Source: a virus. From it: 20,792 bases of DNA. Of the stretch, positions 1 to 7,752 are shown piece by piece (the first letter of the stretch is position 1; every line of letters begins with the position of its first letter). The position numbers and the translations under genes were made by a program. Under the pieces are notes generated by a model. That model saw only the letters and a program-made list of their open reading frames with translations. It was not told the origin of the DNA and searched no databases. The stretch spans positions 1 to 20,792 of IMG/VR virus record IMGVR_UViG_3300033144_002384. The stretch is one strand, 5' to 3'.

Positions 1-1137
1 GTCACCGATACCAGTGGGACGGATTATGATGTGGTGGGGAGTGCTACGGATAGTTGGACAATAGATTTCTGGGTGCAGCATACTGACCATGCTGGGACAG
101 AATTGTATATGACGCAGGGTTCAGACGATAATAATGCTTGGTCGCTTGAACACGTTCACGGTTTCGGGATTGGGTTTAGGGCATTTGACACTTCTGCTTT
201 GATAATCTCTACTGGTTGGGCGGGTGAAATTACAGACCTAAAGTGGCACCATGTAGCTGTTGTAAAGTCTGCTAATCATTATGGAGTGTATCTTGATGGT
301 GTTCAGGTTAATTATACTAATGATTCTTCAACAACAACACCGACTGGTTCTTTAATCATAGGGAAGTCTATTGCTGCTGTAAATTACTTTAACGGCTACA
401 TGGAACAAGTCCAGATCACCAAGGCGAATAAGTTTGGTGTGGTTCCGATTGAGCAGCCATTCACCTGGCTTGCTTTAGAGAACTCAACTGACGATGGATC
501 AGGAGCTAATTCATTTACCGATATAGGAACGCCTACATATACAGCAGGTAAGCTAAGCAACGCTCTGACGTTAGATGGGTCAACGGATGCTCTTGGTGCA
601 GATGCACTACAGACAGACATAGCCTCAGACACTACTGGCTCTATAGCTTTCTGGTATAATCCTGATACGGCTAGTGCTGACGGAACATTCTTCGCTATTT
701 CTGACAAGGATGCTCCACAGAATATCCTTTGGTTAACTTATCTACGCAACGCAAACCCAAGGATTCAACTTGCAATTAAGCAAGGTGGTTCAAATCTAGT
801 CATCACGCAGTCGGCTAATAATAGTATTCCTAACTCAGACACTTGGACTCATGTGGTTATTGTTCAAGACGGTGTTGAGCCAACAATCTATATCAATGGA
901 GCAGAAACTGTCAAACAGGATATTGTAACTACCACTGAGTCTGCTTGGATGTCATCCGTCACTAATTCTGACAGTGGAAGAATTGGTTGTTACATTCAGA
1001 ATGGTGGAGGAAACACAGAGTTCTTAGAAGGGCAGGTCGACGACTTCAGGTATTACCAGAACACAGCTTTAACGGCAGAACAGGTTGCACAGCTTTATAA
1101 CTTAGGCAACGGAACAGAAGGATACGGGATACTATAA
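1..1137 (+). CDS. Tandem LamG/concanavalin A-like virion protein, 5' partial
   Basis: The frame is open from the first base of the window, so the gene begins upstream; a GTG at 31 is only an internal codon. The visible 378 residues hold two laminin-G-like (concanavalin A-like) beta-sandwich domains, at about residues 15-135 and 150-370. Each shows the family's pattern: a W-x-H-V/HHVAV strand (W82-H83-H84 and W282-T-H) followed by a 'Y-x-D/N-G' turn (YLDGVQV; YINGAE), and an ending of the type 'G-x-(V/M)-(D/E)-x-(F/V)-(R/Q)'. Such domains bind carbohydrate or protein and are common in phage tail fibres and tail-associated adhesins, so a host-surface-binding or decorating virion protein is the likely role (inference). 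The stop overlaps the next ATG in TAATG. The domain call is good; the exact virion role is unknown. Confidence 0.75.
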   Translation, partial: VTDTSGTDYDVVGSATDSWTIDFWVQHTDHAGTELYMTQGSDDNNAWSLEHVHGFGIGFRAFDTSALIISTGWAGEITDLKWHHVAVVKSANHYGVYLDGVQVNYTNDSSTTTPTGSLIIGKSIAAVNYFNGYMEQVQITKANKFGVVPIEQPFTWLALENSTDDGSGANSFTDIGTPTYTAGKLSNALTLDGSTDALGADALQTDIASDTTGSIAFWYNPDTASADGTFFAISDKDAPQNILWLTYLRNANPRIQLAIKQGGSNLVITQSANNSIPNSDTWTHVVIVQDGVEPTIYINGAETVKQDIVTTTESAWMSSVTNSDSGRIGCYIQNGGGNTEFLEGQVDDFRYYQNTALTAEQVAQLYNLGNGTEGYGIL

Positions 1138-1841
1138 TGCCAGTACCAACAGAAGTCTTAACGCAGAATACAATCACACCACCGGTAGAGGAGTATGGGC
1201 CTCCTGATGTAAGCTTCGATGCTCCTGATACGCCCTTTGCGTTATCTCTATCGTTGCTTGTACCGGTTGCTGCGGTGTCCTATTCTAGTCCTGGGCAGTT
1301 CCCGTTGACATTGGCTTTACCTGTTCCAATGGTAGAGACAGAAGTAACTGTTCTACCGGCAACACAAGCTCTAACGTTGACTCTTAATGCTCCTTCGTTG
1401 ACTATAAGCAGTACTGAAGATGCGGCAGGACCACAGACATTAGCGTTGACATTACTTGCACCAAGCTTGGTCATTGACTCGAACCCAAGAGCACCTACAT
1501 TTAATATGCTTCTTACTGGGCCTAATCAACTTAAGCCTGATTATGGTTATTTATCAGTAACAATCAAACGTTACATTAGTGACCCCATCAGAACAGGTGG
1601 CTGTCCGCAGTGTGGAACGTTCTTATACCCGGAGTACGGAGCAAAGGAACTTAGGTCAGAAGCAGTACTCTCTGGAAGAAACTTTGACATTGAAGGAGAA
1701 GACAGATACATTAGGTGTGCTAGATGTAATTGGCTGGTAAAACCAAAGAGATCTCCATCGCATCGTAAGGGTTCTTATACAGGGTGGGGATTACAGTACG
1801 ATGAAATAGAAGCAGGGGAATCGGACATTTCGTTCCCATAA
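1137..1841 (+). CDS. Beta-repeat protein with C-terminal zinc ribbon, unknown function
   Basis: I do not recognise this 234-residue protein as a named family. Residues 33-135 contain about four to five copies of a short unit, an alternating hydrophobic strand then a Pro turn (FALSLSLLVP at 36, FPLTLALPVP at 55, ALTLTLNAPSL at 78, TLALTLLAPSL at 101), with a period of about 21-23 residues. This suggests a repetitive beta structure. Residues 156-197 carry a C-x2-C-x34-C-x2-C arrangement (C156, C159, C194, C197) typical of a zinc ribbon; the tail 201-213 is basic. It is translationally coupled to the LamG gene by TAATG and precedes the lysis genes, so it is probably a virion or tail-tip component. 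No catalytic motif is visible. Confidence 0.6.
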   Translation: MPVPTEVLTQNTITPPVEEYGPPDVSFDAPDTPFALSLSLLVPVAAVSYSSPGQFPLTLALPVPMVETEVTVLPATQALTLTLNAPSLTISSTEDAAGPQTLALTLLAPSLVIDSNPRAPTFNMLLTGPNQLKPDYGYLSVTIKRYISDPIRTGGCPQCGTFLYPEYGAKELRSEAVLSGRNFDIEGEDRYIRCARCNWLVKPKRSPSHRKGSYTGWGLQYDEIEAGESDISFP

Positions 1842-1859
1842 CCAAAAGGAGAAACAATC

Positions 1860-2072
1860 ATGGAAGAACTGAACATTATTCAAAAGTTGTTAGGTAATGA
1901 CATGGTGAACATAATCACTGCAATCGTTACCGTAGGAGCCGCAATCTCGGCTGTACTACCATCTAAGATAGGCAAAGACGGTTGGTTTGGACAACTGCTA
2001 CAGCTTGTCGTTGACGTTGGGAATGCCGTTGGCTTAAACTTTGGTAAAGCAAAGAATGCGGATGACGCCTAA
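1860..2072 (+). CDS. Small membrane protein, candidate holin
   Basis: This 70-residue protein has one clear hydrophobic segment (about residues 15-34, from MVNIITAIV through SAVLP), then a Lys-containing turn, an amphipathic stretch (about 43-61) and a charged end. An AAAGGAG ribosome binding site sits just upstream. Size, the single membrane span and its place directly ahead of a spanin pair make a holin or holin-like protein the best guess. Small proteins with a similar 'LNFGxAKN' end occur near phage lysis genes, but holins share little sequence, so this rests mainly on topology and context. Its stop overlaps the start of the next gene. Confidence 0.5.
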   Translation: MEELNIIQKLLGNDMVNIITAIVTVGAAISAVLPSKIGKDGWFGQLLQLVVDVGNAVGLNFGKAKNADDA

Positions 2073-2260
2073 TGATGCAGATCATTGGTACCGTCTTAAC
2101 TATTATCAAGTTCTTATTCAAGCTCAATAGCGAGAGCAATAAGAAGAAAGCTAAAGAGAAAGCAGAACTTGGGAAGGAGCTGATCGATGCATTGGCAGAA
2201 ACTAACAAGGCTCGGCGTGCTTCTTATCTTAACAATGTCGTTGTCAAGTTGCGTAAGTAG
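2072..2260 (+). CDS. Rz-like inner-membrane spanin (i-spanin)
   Basis: A 62-residue protein with an N-terminal hydrophobic segment (residues 3-17) followed by a highly charged, probably coiled-coil stretch (about 20-55, rich in Lys, Glu and Ala). That is the plan of an i-spanin: an N-terminal anchor in the inner membrane and a periplasmic helix that meets the o-spanin. It is short compared with lambda Rz (about 150 residues). The main support is the next gene, a lipoprotein that starts inside this one in another frame, as Rz1 does in Rz. Translation probably depends on coupling, because the start overlaps the preceding stop and no strong ribosome binding site is visible. Role inferred from topology and arrangement. 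Confidence 0.6.
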   Translation: MMQIIGTVLTIIKFLFKLNSESNKKKAKEKAELGKELIDALAETNKARRASYLNNVVVKLRK

Positions 2261-2378
2261 TGGCATAACCCTCTACCCAATACAGACGACAGACTTCTAC
2301 GTTGAAGATAATGGAGACGTGTGCATGTCCGAGTTCTACTTCAAAGAAGTATTGCAAGCAAAGATAAAGGAGAAATAA
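2187..2378 (+). CDS. Rz1-like outer-membrane lipoprotein spanin (o-spanin)
   Basis: A 63-residue protein with a textbook lipoprotein signal: basic N-terminus (K5, R8), hydrophobic core (about 9-18) and lipobox L-S-S-C with the acylated Cys at 22. The mature part would be only 42 residues, anchored in the outer membrane with its end in the periplasm. Its first 74 nt overlap the i-spanin gene in a different frame, the embedded or overlapping Rz/Rz1 arrangement known from many phages of Gram-negative hosts. A GGAAGGAG ribosome binding site lies within the i-spanin gene, 5-8 nt before this ATG. Together the pair would disrupt the outer membrane in the last step of lysis. No endolysin is visible in this window. 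Confidence 0.75.
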   Translation: MHWQKLTRLGVLLILTMSLSSCVSSGITLYPIQTTDFYVEDNGDVCMSEFYFKEVLQAKIKEK

Positions 2379-3391
2379 TGACAAGAGGAGAGATCAGAGA
2401 TATAGCCCGAAAGAGGCTAGGTGAAACCACCTCAGCCTTCTGGACGGACACAGAGCTGAATACCTACATAAACCTCGGGTGTAAAAACATTGCTTGGAGA
2501 ACTAAGTGTCTTAGAGACGTTGGCTACATAAACGTCGCTAGTTGTGACCCGAACTCTACAGCAGCTGTCACTACAGAGTGGGTTATATCCTCTGATCTCG
2601 ATACCAATGCTTTTGCCATTAATGAGGTTTATTTCAAGAGGGAGAACACTACCTACCGAAGAATACTCCCTGCAGCTAGGGAGGAGCTTGATGTTGAGAC
2701 AGAGGAATGGCAGAGTCTTGTAGGGTACACCAATATCCTTGACGCAGGAACAAACCTGTCCTTCACAGGAAGTGGTTTAGATGACATGACCTTTGGTGGA
2801 ACGTACAGTGGTGATGCTGCATCAGAGATATTGTACCGAGTGGTAATCGATGCGACAGGGACGCCTGATACTTTTGAATGGTTTAAGGGTGGGGTGTCAC
2901 AAGCATCCGGAGTATCTATTACTGGCTCCGCTCAGTCCTTATCTGATGGGTTCACTGTTACCTTCTTAGCTACCACAGGACACACGGTAGCTGATTACTG
3001 GGAGTGGGGTTCACCTACGATTACCTACAACTATAACTCACAGACAAGTGAGCCGTTGCAGTATTACTGGGTTTACGAAGAGGATGTGTTTGGTATCTAT
3101 CCTCCTCCAAGTGACCTGCATGATGGTGCGCCTCTGAAGATATATTATTCTAAAGACCATATTGATATGTCAGCAGACTCGGCAGTTCCAACGTTACCTA
3201 TCAACCTCCATCTTGCTGCCATAGATTACACGGTGGCATCAGGACTTGAGGATCGTGGTTGGGGTGAACGGGCTAACGACCATTGGAACAAGTACATCAA
3301 GAAGCTTCAGGACTATGGTATTGAGAAGGGCAAGCAACGTGAGGACGAGGAGATCATAATGAAGAACTACCGTAACGTAAGGATTAGTTAA
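2378..3391 (+). CDS. Head-tail adaptor/connector protein with inserted beta domain
   Basis: I start this at ATG 2378, which overlaps the o-spanin stop (TAATG) and has AAAGGAG upstream; an in-frame ATG at 2321 would lie inside the o-spanin gene. The 337-residue product begins like phage adaptor proteins of the gp4/SU10-type family: a helix 'MTRGEIRDIARKRLG', then 'FWTDTELNTYIN' and a Trp-rich helix. The later part has 'YYWVYEEDVFGIYPPPS' and a helical C-terminus (about 275-325), also family-like. Residues about 126-212 are an extra beta-rich module containing 'GTPDTFEWFKGG' and 'GFTVTFLATTGHT', a pattern seen in other phage tail and virion proteins. It would sit between portal and tail nozzle. 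The following gene, a nozzle-like protein, agrees with this order. Confidence 0.65.
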   Translation: MTRGEIRDIARKRLGETTSAFWTDTELNTYINLGCKNIAWRTKCLRDVGYINVASCDPNSTAAVTTEWVISSDLDTNAFAINEVYFKRENTTYRRILPAAREELDVETEEWQSLVGYTNILDAGTNLSFTGSGLDDMTFGGTYSGDAASEILYRVVIDATGTPDTFEWFKGGVSQASGVSITGSAQSLSDGFTVTFLATTGHTVADYWEWGSPTITYNYNSQTSEPLQYYWVYEEDVFGIYPPPSDLHDGAPLKIYYSKDHIDMSADSAVPTLPINLHLAAIDYTVASGLEDRGWGERANDHWNKYIKKLQDYGIEKGKQREDEEIIMKNYRNVRIS

Positions 3392-6300
3392 TGACAATAT
3401 CATCTATCGTAAAAGAGTGGTACATTAAGACCATGCCTGGCATGAACTCTAAGGTTGAGGACTTTGACCTTAAAGACAAGTGGGCTGAGATTGCACAGAA
3501 CTGTCGGTTTGAGGATGAGCCAGGTGCTTTGAACAAGAGAGAGCCATCCTCTTACCTAAACACTACAGCTTTGGGTGGCTCTTTAGGTGACCCAATGGTA
3601 GGACTGTACCGATATTATACATCAACTGGGTTGATTACGTGGGTAGCCGTATCCGGAACAAGTGCCTACACTGTGACTGATGCGGGTGTTGCCACAGAGA
3701 TTAGAGCTAATTTATCAGATGCCAAGAGATGTTCGTTCGAAACCTACCAAGATCAGCTAATCGTCTCAAATGGCTTTGACGACGCTTGGGTGTGGGATGG
3801 TGCCTCAGACAACGTTACTTGGGAATTAGGTGGCTGTAAGGCTATCCTAGGCGCAGCAGGAGGCAACCTAGATGCGTCTAGCGACTATTATTACGCTGTA
3901 ACCTATGATGATGATGCTGTCAACACAGGTGCCGTGTCTAATACCGTATCCACTGATGGAACAAACTTCAGGATAGAGCTGTCCAATATCCCGCGTGGCC
4001 CCGTAGGAACAACCAACCGTAAGATTTATCGTACGGAAGGTGACGGCTCTGCATTAAAACTCCTAACAACCATCGCAGATAATACCACAACCACATACTC
4101 AGATAACGTTGCGGATGGATCATTGACGACAGCCTATCCAGCAGTTACTGATGATATGCCCAAAGGTTCTATCCTGAAAATGCATAGGGAGAGGCTATTC
4201 ATTACAGCCGATCCTAACAACCCGAACACCATATATTACTCTAACCCTTACCTGCCTCATTTCATACAGCAGACACAGGGTCTTGATTTCATGGAGATTA
4301 ACCCTGATGATGGTGATGAGATCATGGGTATTCCCATCCAGCTTGAGAAGATGGTCTGCATTAAGAAGAACACGATCAGGAAAGTCCACGTTACCTCCGC
4401 TGTCTCTGGTGCAGATCCGACAACGTGGTACGCTGACGATCCTATTGCATGGATAGGAAGTCCAGCTCAGTGGTCTATTACTCAGACACCTAATGGTGTA
4501 GTCTTTCTTGGGTGGGATCACTGGTACCTGTTTGATGGAGCAAGCGCGCAACCGGTCTTTGATGAGTTTGACACAGGAGATATTCTTGAGTCCAACTTCA
4601 ATGATGTTGTAGGGTACTGGCACAAGGAGAACTTCATTGCTGGTTACACAGACAAGACCTCTGCTGCAGCAACGCACAACAGGTTGCTTGTGTATAACTT
4701 AAAGAGGCAAGCTCTATCCTTTGACCTATGGACAGGCGTTGACATCACTGGTCCTAACTGCTTTGGTTCAAGGATTGGAGATGACGAGCAAGGTGACCTA
4801 TACGTTGGTGACTCTGTGAATGGTTACATCATCAAGGAGAAAGACACGGACAGCGTTTACAGACTAAGGACAAAGACAGAGGCTAACGATTACTTTAACG
4901 AAGGACTGTCAGGTTCAGTTGACCCTGATGAAACACACGATATATTTGTCGGAGGAACAGAGAACGCTCCGTACATAGAACTGGGTGCAGAGGTATCAGC
5001 CGACGTTATTCCTGATGACATTGTAATCTTTTGGGACAACGAAGTGACAGACCCTGGCTCTGGTTGGACAGAGATAACCGGTAACGAAGACAAGCTGATT
5101 AAGATAAATGCAACGGCTGGTACTTCCGACGCTGGTACTTCACACAATCACTTATTGACTGGTTCAATTCCTCAATGGACTGCTGCTGTCACTAACGTTG
5201 GAGATGGTAACCCTAATGCAATTGCTCAACACACGCACGAAGTCTCGGCTAACTCTGACGGTGCAACTCCTATACCACGAAGCATTGTGTACAGAATGTT
5301 TAAGAAGAACAACTCTACTGTTGAGAATGAGTTTCCTGATGGAGCTTTAATCTTCTGGGATCAAGCAACACCACCAGAGGGATGGATTGAATCAACGGAC
5401 ATAGGATATTATGTGGTTCAAGGAACAGCAGACTTAGCCACTCAAGTACCTTCTCAGCATGACCATACGTTCACTAACATACCAACTGGGACAGCAGCAG
5501 GTAACTTAGCTCAGTCTGACAGTGGTGACTTGGCTCCAAGATTTGGTCACAACCATACAATAACTGGGATCATAAGCACCGAAACGTTGGAAACTTGGGA
5601 AGTTGATTACGTTGCTATGGCACTCATCAAGAAGGTTGGTGAGACAAGTTCTTGGGATGGCATAGATAAGTATTGCTATGCTCTCTTTGCCTCTGCGACT
5701 GCTGCTAGTGATGGGTGGACTGATGAGACTGCAACCTATACCGGAAGGTTCTTAAAGATTGGTGATGGTGCGCCAGTAACAGGGGACGCAGCCAACGCTA
5801 GCCACAACCATACGGCTGGAGTATTCACCACCAGCACAGAGAGTGCGACTTGGGGGAATGGTGGGTATCATGCTCATGGGTACGTGGCTCCTCATACTCA
5901 CCAAGTTACGCTATCGAGCACAGCAAAGGATTTAGGAACGCCACCTTCTATTACTTTCAGGCTTTTCAAGAGAGTGCTAGGGACGATGAAGCCTTACAAC
6001 AATGCGGGCACTGTTTCCGTAACAGCAGGGACATGGGTATCTCCATGCGCTCAGATTGATTCTGACTCTTTGTTAAAGATATACTGGAATGAAACTCTCG
6101 TAGGATCTGATGATATAATTTTACACACAAGGACCGGTCTGACCCAAGTTGCCTGCGAAGCAGCTTCGTGGTCAGCCGGCCTAACCAATCCTAACGGCTC
6201 TGACATCCTCTCGTCTGCCAGTAGTTTTCTTCAGTACAAGATAGAGTTCACGGCTACTGACTCGACAGTCTCTAATCCAAGAGTTTCCTTTACTGATGGA

Positions 6301-6654
6301 TATGTGGTAAAGTATGAGTACCACGGAGGAGTGACCGTTGCTGAAACATCTGTGAACTTTAGGTACAGAGTAGGATTAAGGAACTTTAACATGCCCTCTA
6401 TGGACAAAATCTTTAAGAAGATTATCAGCCGGCACGTTGGAGAGTTTGGGTCTTTCAATGTTTTGTGGGAGACAGAGAACGCTACTGGAACGTTTCTTGT
6501 TTCTCTTGACGACTACCCTACTCAGTGGGATAGTTATTTCCCGTCGACAGCGTATGGGAAAGAAGTTAACTTTGAAGTACAGAAGAATGACCTTTACAAC
6601 TTTAAGATGTCAGAGATTAAAGGGTTGTTCTCACCGCATAGGACTATCATATGA
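3391..6654 (+). CDS. Tail nozzle/tubular-like protein with three collar-like units
   Basis: This 1087-residue protein starts at a TAATG junction with the adaptor gene. Residues about 1-490 are beta-rich with repeated Trp/Tyr-Gly-Asp strands (for example 'YLFDGASAQPVFDEF', 'DLYVGDSVNGYI') and resemble podovirus tail nozzle (gp12-like) proteins, thought to be propeller-like. Residues about 539-862 contain three successive units of about 100 residues, each starting with a 'D-x-x-(I/L)-F-W-D...GW' strand and ending in 'R-x-F-K', and each carrying His-x-His motifs (585/587, 614/616; 690/692, 720/722; 805/807, 827/829, 835/837). Such motifs recall phage tail-collar and fibre domains that bind metal. 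Residues 870-1087 return to a beta-rich body domain, so the collar-like block is inserted in the protein. Role inferred from size, fold hints and gene order. Confidence 0.6.
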   Translation: MTISSIVKEWYIKTMPGMNSKVEDFDLKDKWAEIAQNCRFEDEPGALNKREPSSYLNTTALGGSLGDPMVGLYRYYTSTGLITWVAVSGTSAYTVTDAGVATEIRANLSDAKRCSFETYQDQLIVSNGFDDAWVWDGASDNVTWELGGCKAILGAAGGNLDASSDYYYAVTYDDDAVNTGAVSNTVSTDGTNFRIELSNIPRGPVGTTNRKIYRTEGDGSALKLLTTIADNTTTTYSDNVADGSLTTAYPAVTDDMPKGSILKMHRERLFITADPNNPNTIYYSNPYLPHFIQQTQGLDFMEINPDDGDEIMGIPIQLEKMVCIKKNTIRKVHVTSAVSGADPTTWYADDPIAWIGSPAQWSITQTPNGVVFLGWDHWYLFDGASAQPVFDEFDTGDILESNFNDVVGYWHKENFIAGYTDKTSAAATHNRLLVYNLKRQALSFDLWTGVDITGPNCFGSRIGDDEQGDLYVGDSVNGYIIKEKDTDSVYRLRTKTEANDYFNEGLSGSVDPDETHDIFVGGTENAPYIELGAEVSADVIPDDIVIFWDNEVTDPGSGWTEITGNEDKLIKINATAGTSDAGTSHNHLLTGSIPQWTAAVTNVGDGNPNAIAQHTHEVSANSDGATPIPRSIVYRMFKKNNSTVENEFPDGALIFWDQATPPEGWIESTDIGYYVVQGTADLATQVPSQHDHTFTNIPTGTAAGNLAQSDSGDLAPRFGHNHTITGIISTETLETWEVDYVAMALIKKVGETSSWDGIDKYCYALFASATAASDGWTDETATYTGRFLKIGDGAPVTGDAANASHNHTAGVFTTSTESATWGNGGYHAHGYVAPHTHQVTLSSTAKDLGTPPSITFRLFKRVLGTMKPYNNAGTVSVTAGTWVSPCAQIDSDSLLKIYWNETLVGSDDIILHTRTGLTQVACEAASWSAGLTNPNGSDILSSASSFLQYKIEFTATDSTVSNPRVSFTDGYVVKYEYHGGVTVAETSVNFRYRVGLRNFNMPSMDKIFKKIISRHVGEFGSFNVLWETENATGTFLVSLDDYPTQWDSYFPSTAYGKEVNFEVQKNDLYNFKMSEIKGLFSPHRTII
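5005..5976 (+). repeat. Three diverged collar-like protein units in the nozzle-like gene
   Basis: The units cover about 5005-5304, 5329-5631 and 5662-5976. They are repeats at protein level only; the DNA has diverged. Shared landmarks are an opening strand with Trp or Phe then a Gly-Trp ('FWDNEVTDPGSGW', 'FWDQATPPEGW', 'LFASATAASDGW'), a first His-x-His (SHNH, QHDH, SHNH), a second one (QHTH, GHNH, PHTH) and a closing 'YRMFKK' / 'MALIKK' / 'FRLFKR' strand. Unit 3 has an additional H827-A-H829. The order of landmarks matches the phage tail-collar type of fold as I know it, but the family call is by eye. Confidence 0.55.
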
Positions 6655-6884
6655 TCGATAAGAATGCTGACATGACAAGCATGGAGAACTCACAGGTCAA
6701 TACTCTTAACAGTATTCTTGATAGCATCAGGACTCAAGCGTTGTCGGTTAAGGTATCGTCTATACTACCAACAGCACAAACGGTTGCAGAAGGACAGGTT
6801 GTTATTTATGACGACGGAGCAGGAACAAAAAGACTTTACGTCGTTACGGCAAAGAAAAATCTAGGTTACGTAACATTAACATAA
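6651..6884 (+). CDS. Small phage protein of unknown function
   Basis: A 77-residue protein whose ATG overlaps the stop of the nozzle-like gene (ATGA). The N-terminal 35 residues are polar and probably helical; the C-terminal half has three likely beta strands ('GQVVIYDDG', 'KRLYVVTAK', 'GYVTLT'). There is no signal peptide, membrane span or metal-binding motif. Another in-frame ATG lies a few codons in (M8), so the start could be slightly later, but the ATGA coupling favours 6651. Its position between the tail nozzle-like gene and the internal virion proteins suggests a minor tail or assembly component; this is context only. Confidence 0.6.
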   Translation: MIDKNADMTSMENSQVNTLNSILDSIRTQALSVKVSSILPTAQTVAEGQVVIYDDGAGTKRLYVVTAKKNLGYVTLT

Positions 6885-6894
6885 GGAGGATAAT

Positions 6895-7752
6895 ATGCCA
6901 GCATGGTTAGCCCCAATGTTAGCTTCCGCAGCAGTCGGAGCTGGACAATCAGCATTAAATAATTGGATGTCGAAGGATGGGGAGCAGGGATATGATATGC
7001 CAATGCTGACTAACTCCCCTTATGATGCAACAAATATGCAGTTGATGGCTCAGATGGGTCAGCAAGGTGCTATCAATTCTCAAGCTGGTAGGCTTGATCC
7101 CGGAGCACAGATACTCTTAGAACAGATACGCAAGCGTCAGCAAGCAGAACTGGACAGACAGTACTTCGGTGACCCCGGTCAAAGAGGTGGGTCTATGATG
7201 GATATGGCTATGTCTGCTGGTTCTATGTCAGGCGTGGGTCCAAAGGGTCTTAACAAATCAATACTGCCACGTGTTATGAATGATTATGCCAGTAGGAACT
7301 CACAGATTATGAACTATATTGACAGCTTAGAGTTCTCTGGTTTGCAAAAGAATAAAGAGCAGTCCTACAACATGATGAAGGGTATGCCCAGAAGCAATGA
7401 GCTTCCTTACCAAGGTCAAGTGGTCAGCATGAACACTCCCGGACAGCAGGGTAACCTTGACTTGAGTGGGATTGATTGGGTTGAGGCGTTAGCTAAAGGA
7501 GGAGATAAGAACAAGACAGATGGTACTGGGTCTCCTTACACGTATGATCACCCTATTGGGCCAGTACAGTCTCAGTATGACACATGGGCTCCGGTTGCAG
7601 GTGGAGGGTATGTAGCTGGGAATCAACAGCAGGTAACTCCACAAGCGTTGCCAGCATTGCCGGCACAGTACCAAGCACCTGGGAGTAATATACCTCAGAA
7701 TTATGATTGGATGAAGATACCTCAGTATGACTTACCGATAGGAGGGATGTAA
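6895..7752 (+). CDS. Probable internal virion (ejection) protein
   Basis: Preceded by the strongest ribosome binding site in the window (AAGGAGG at 6883-6889), which overlaps the preceding stop codon, so high expression is likely. The 285-residue product starts with a hydrophobic Ala/Gly-rich helix (about residues 3-24), followed by a Met- and Gln-rich helical region (about 45-175, many Met-Met/Met-Gln pairs) and a Pro/Gln/Tyr-rich, probably disordered tail from about 200. Small Ala/Gln-rich helical proteins between the tail genes and the giant internal protein are typical of podovirus ejection proteins (like T7 gp14 and gp15 in position, not in clear sequence). No enzymatic motif is seen. 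Role inferred from composition and order. Confidence 0.5.
   Translation: MPAWLAPMLASAAVGAGQSALNNWMSKDGEQGYDMPMLTNSPYDATNMQLMAQMGQQGAINSQAGRLDPGAQILLEQIRKRQQAELDRQYFGDPGQRGGSMMDMAMSAGSMSGVGPKGLNKSILPRVMNDYASRNSQIMNYIDSLEFSGLQKNKEQSYNMMKGMPRSNELPYQGQVVSMNTPGQQGNLDLSGIDWVEALAKGGDKNKTDGTGSPYTYDHPIGPVQSQYDTWAPVAGGGYVAGNQQQVTPQALPALPAQYQAPGSNIPQNYDWMKIPQYDLPIGGM

Noticed and set aside
2321-2377. Earlier ATG for the adaptor gene
   Set aside because: It would add 19 residues unlike the family start and lie inside the o-spanin gene, while ATG 2378 has AAAGGAG and TAATG coupling.
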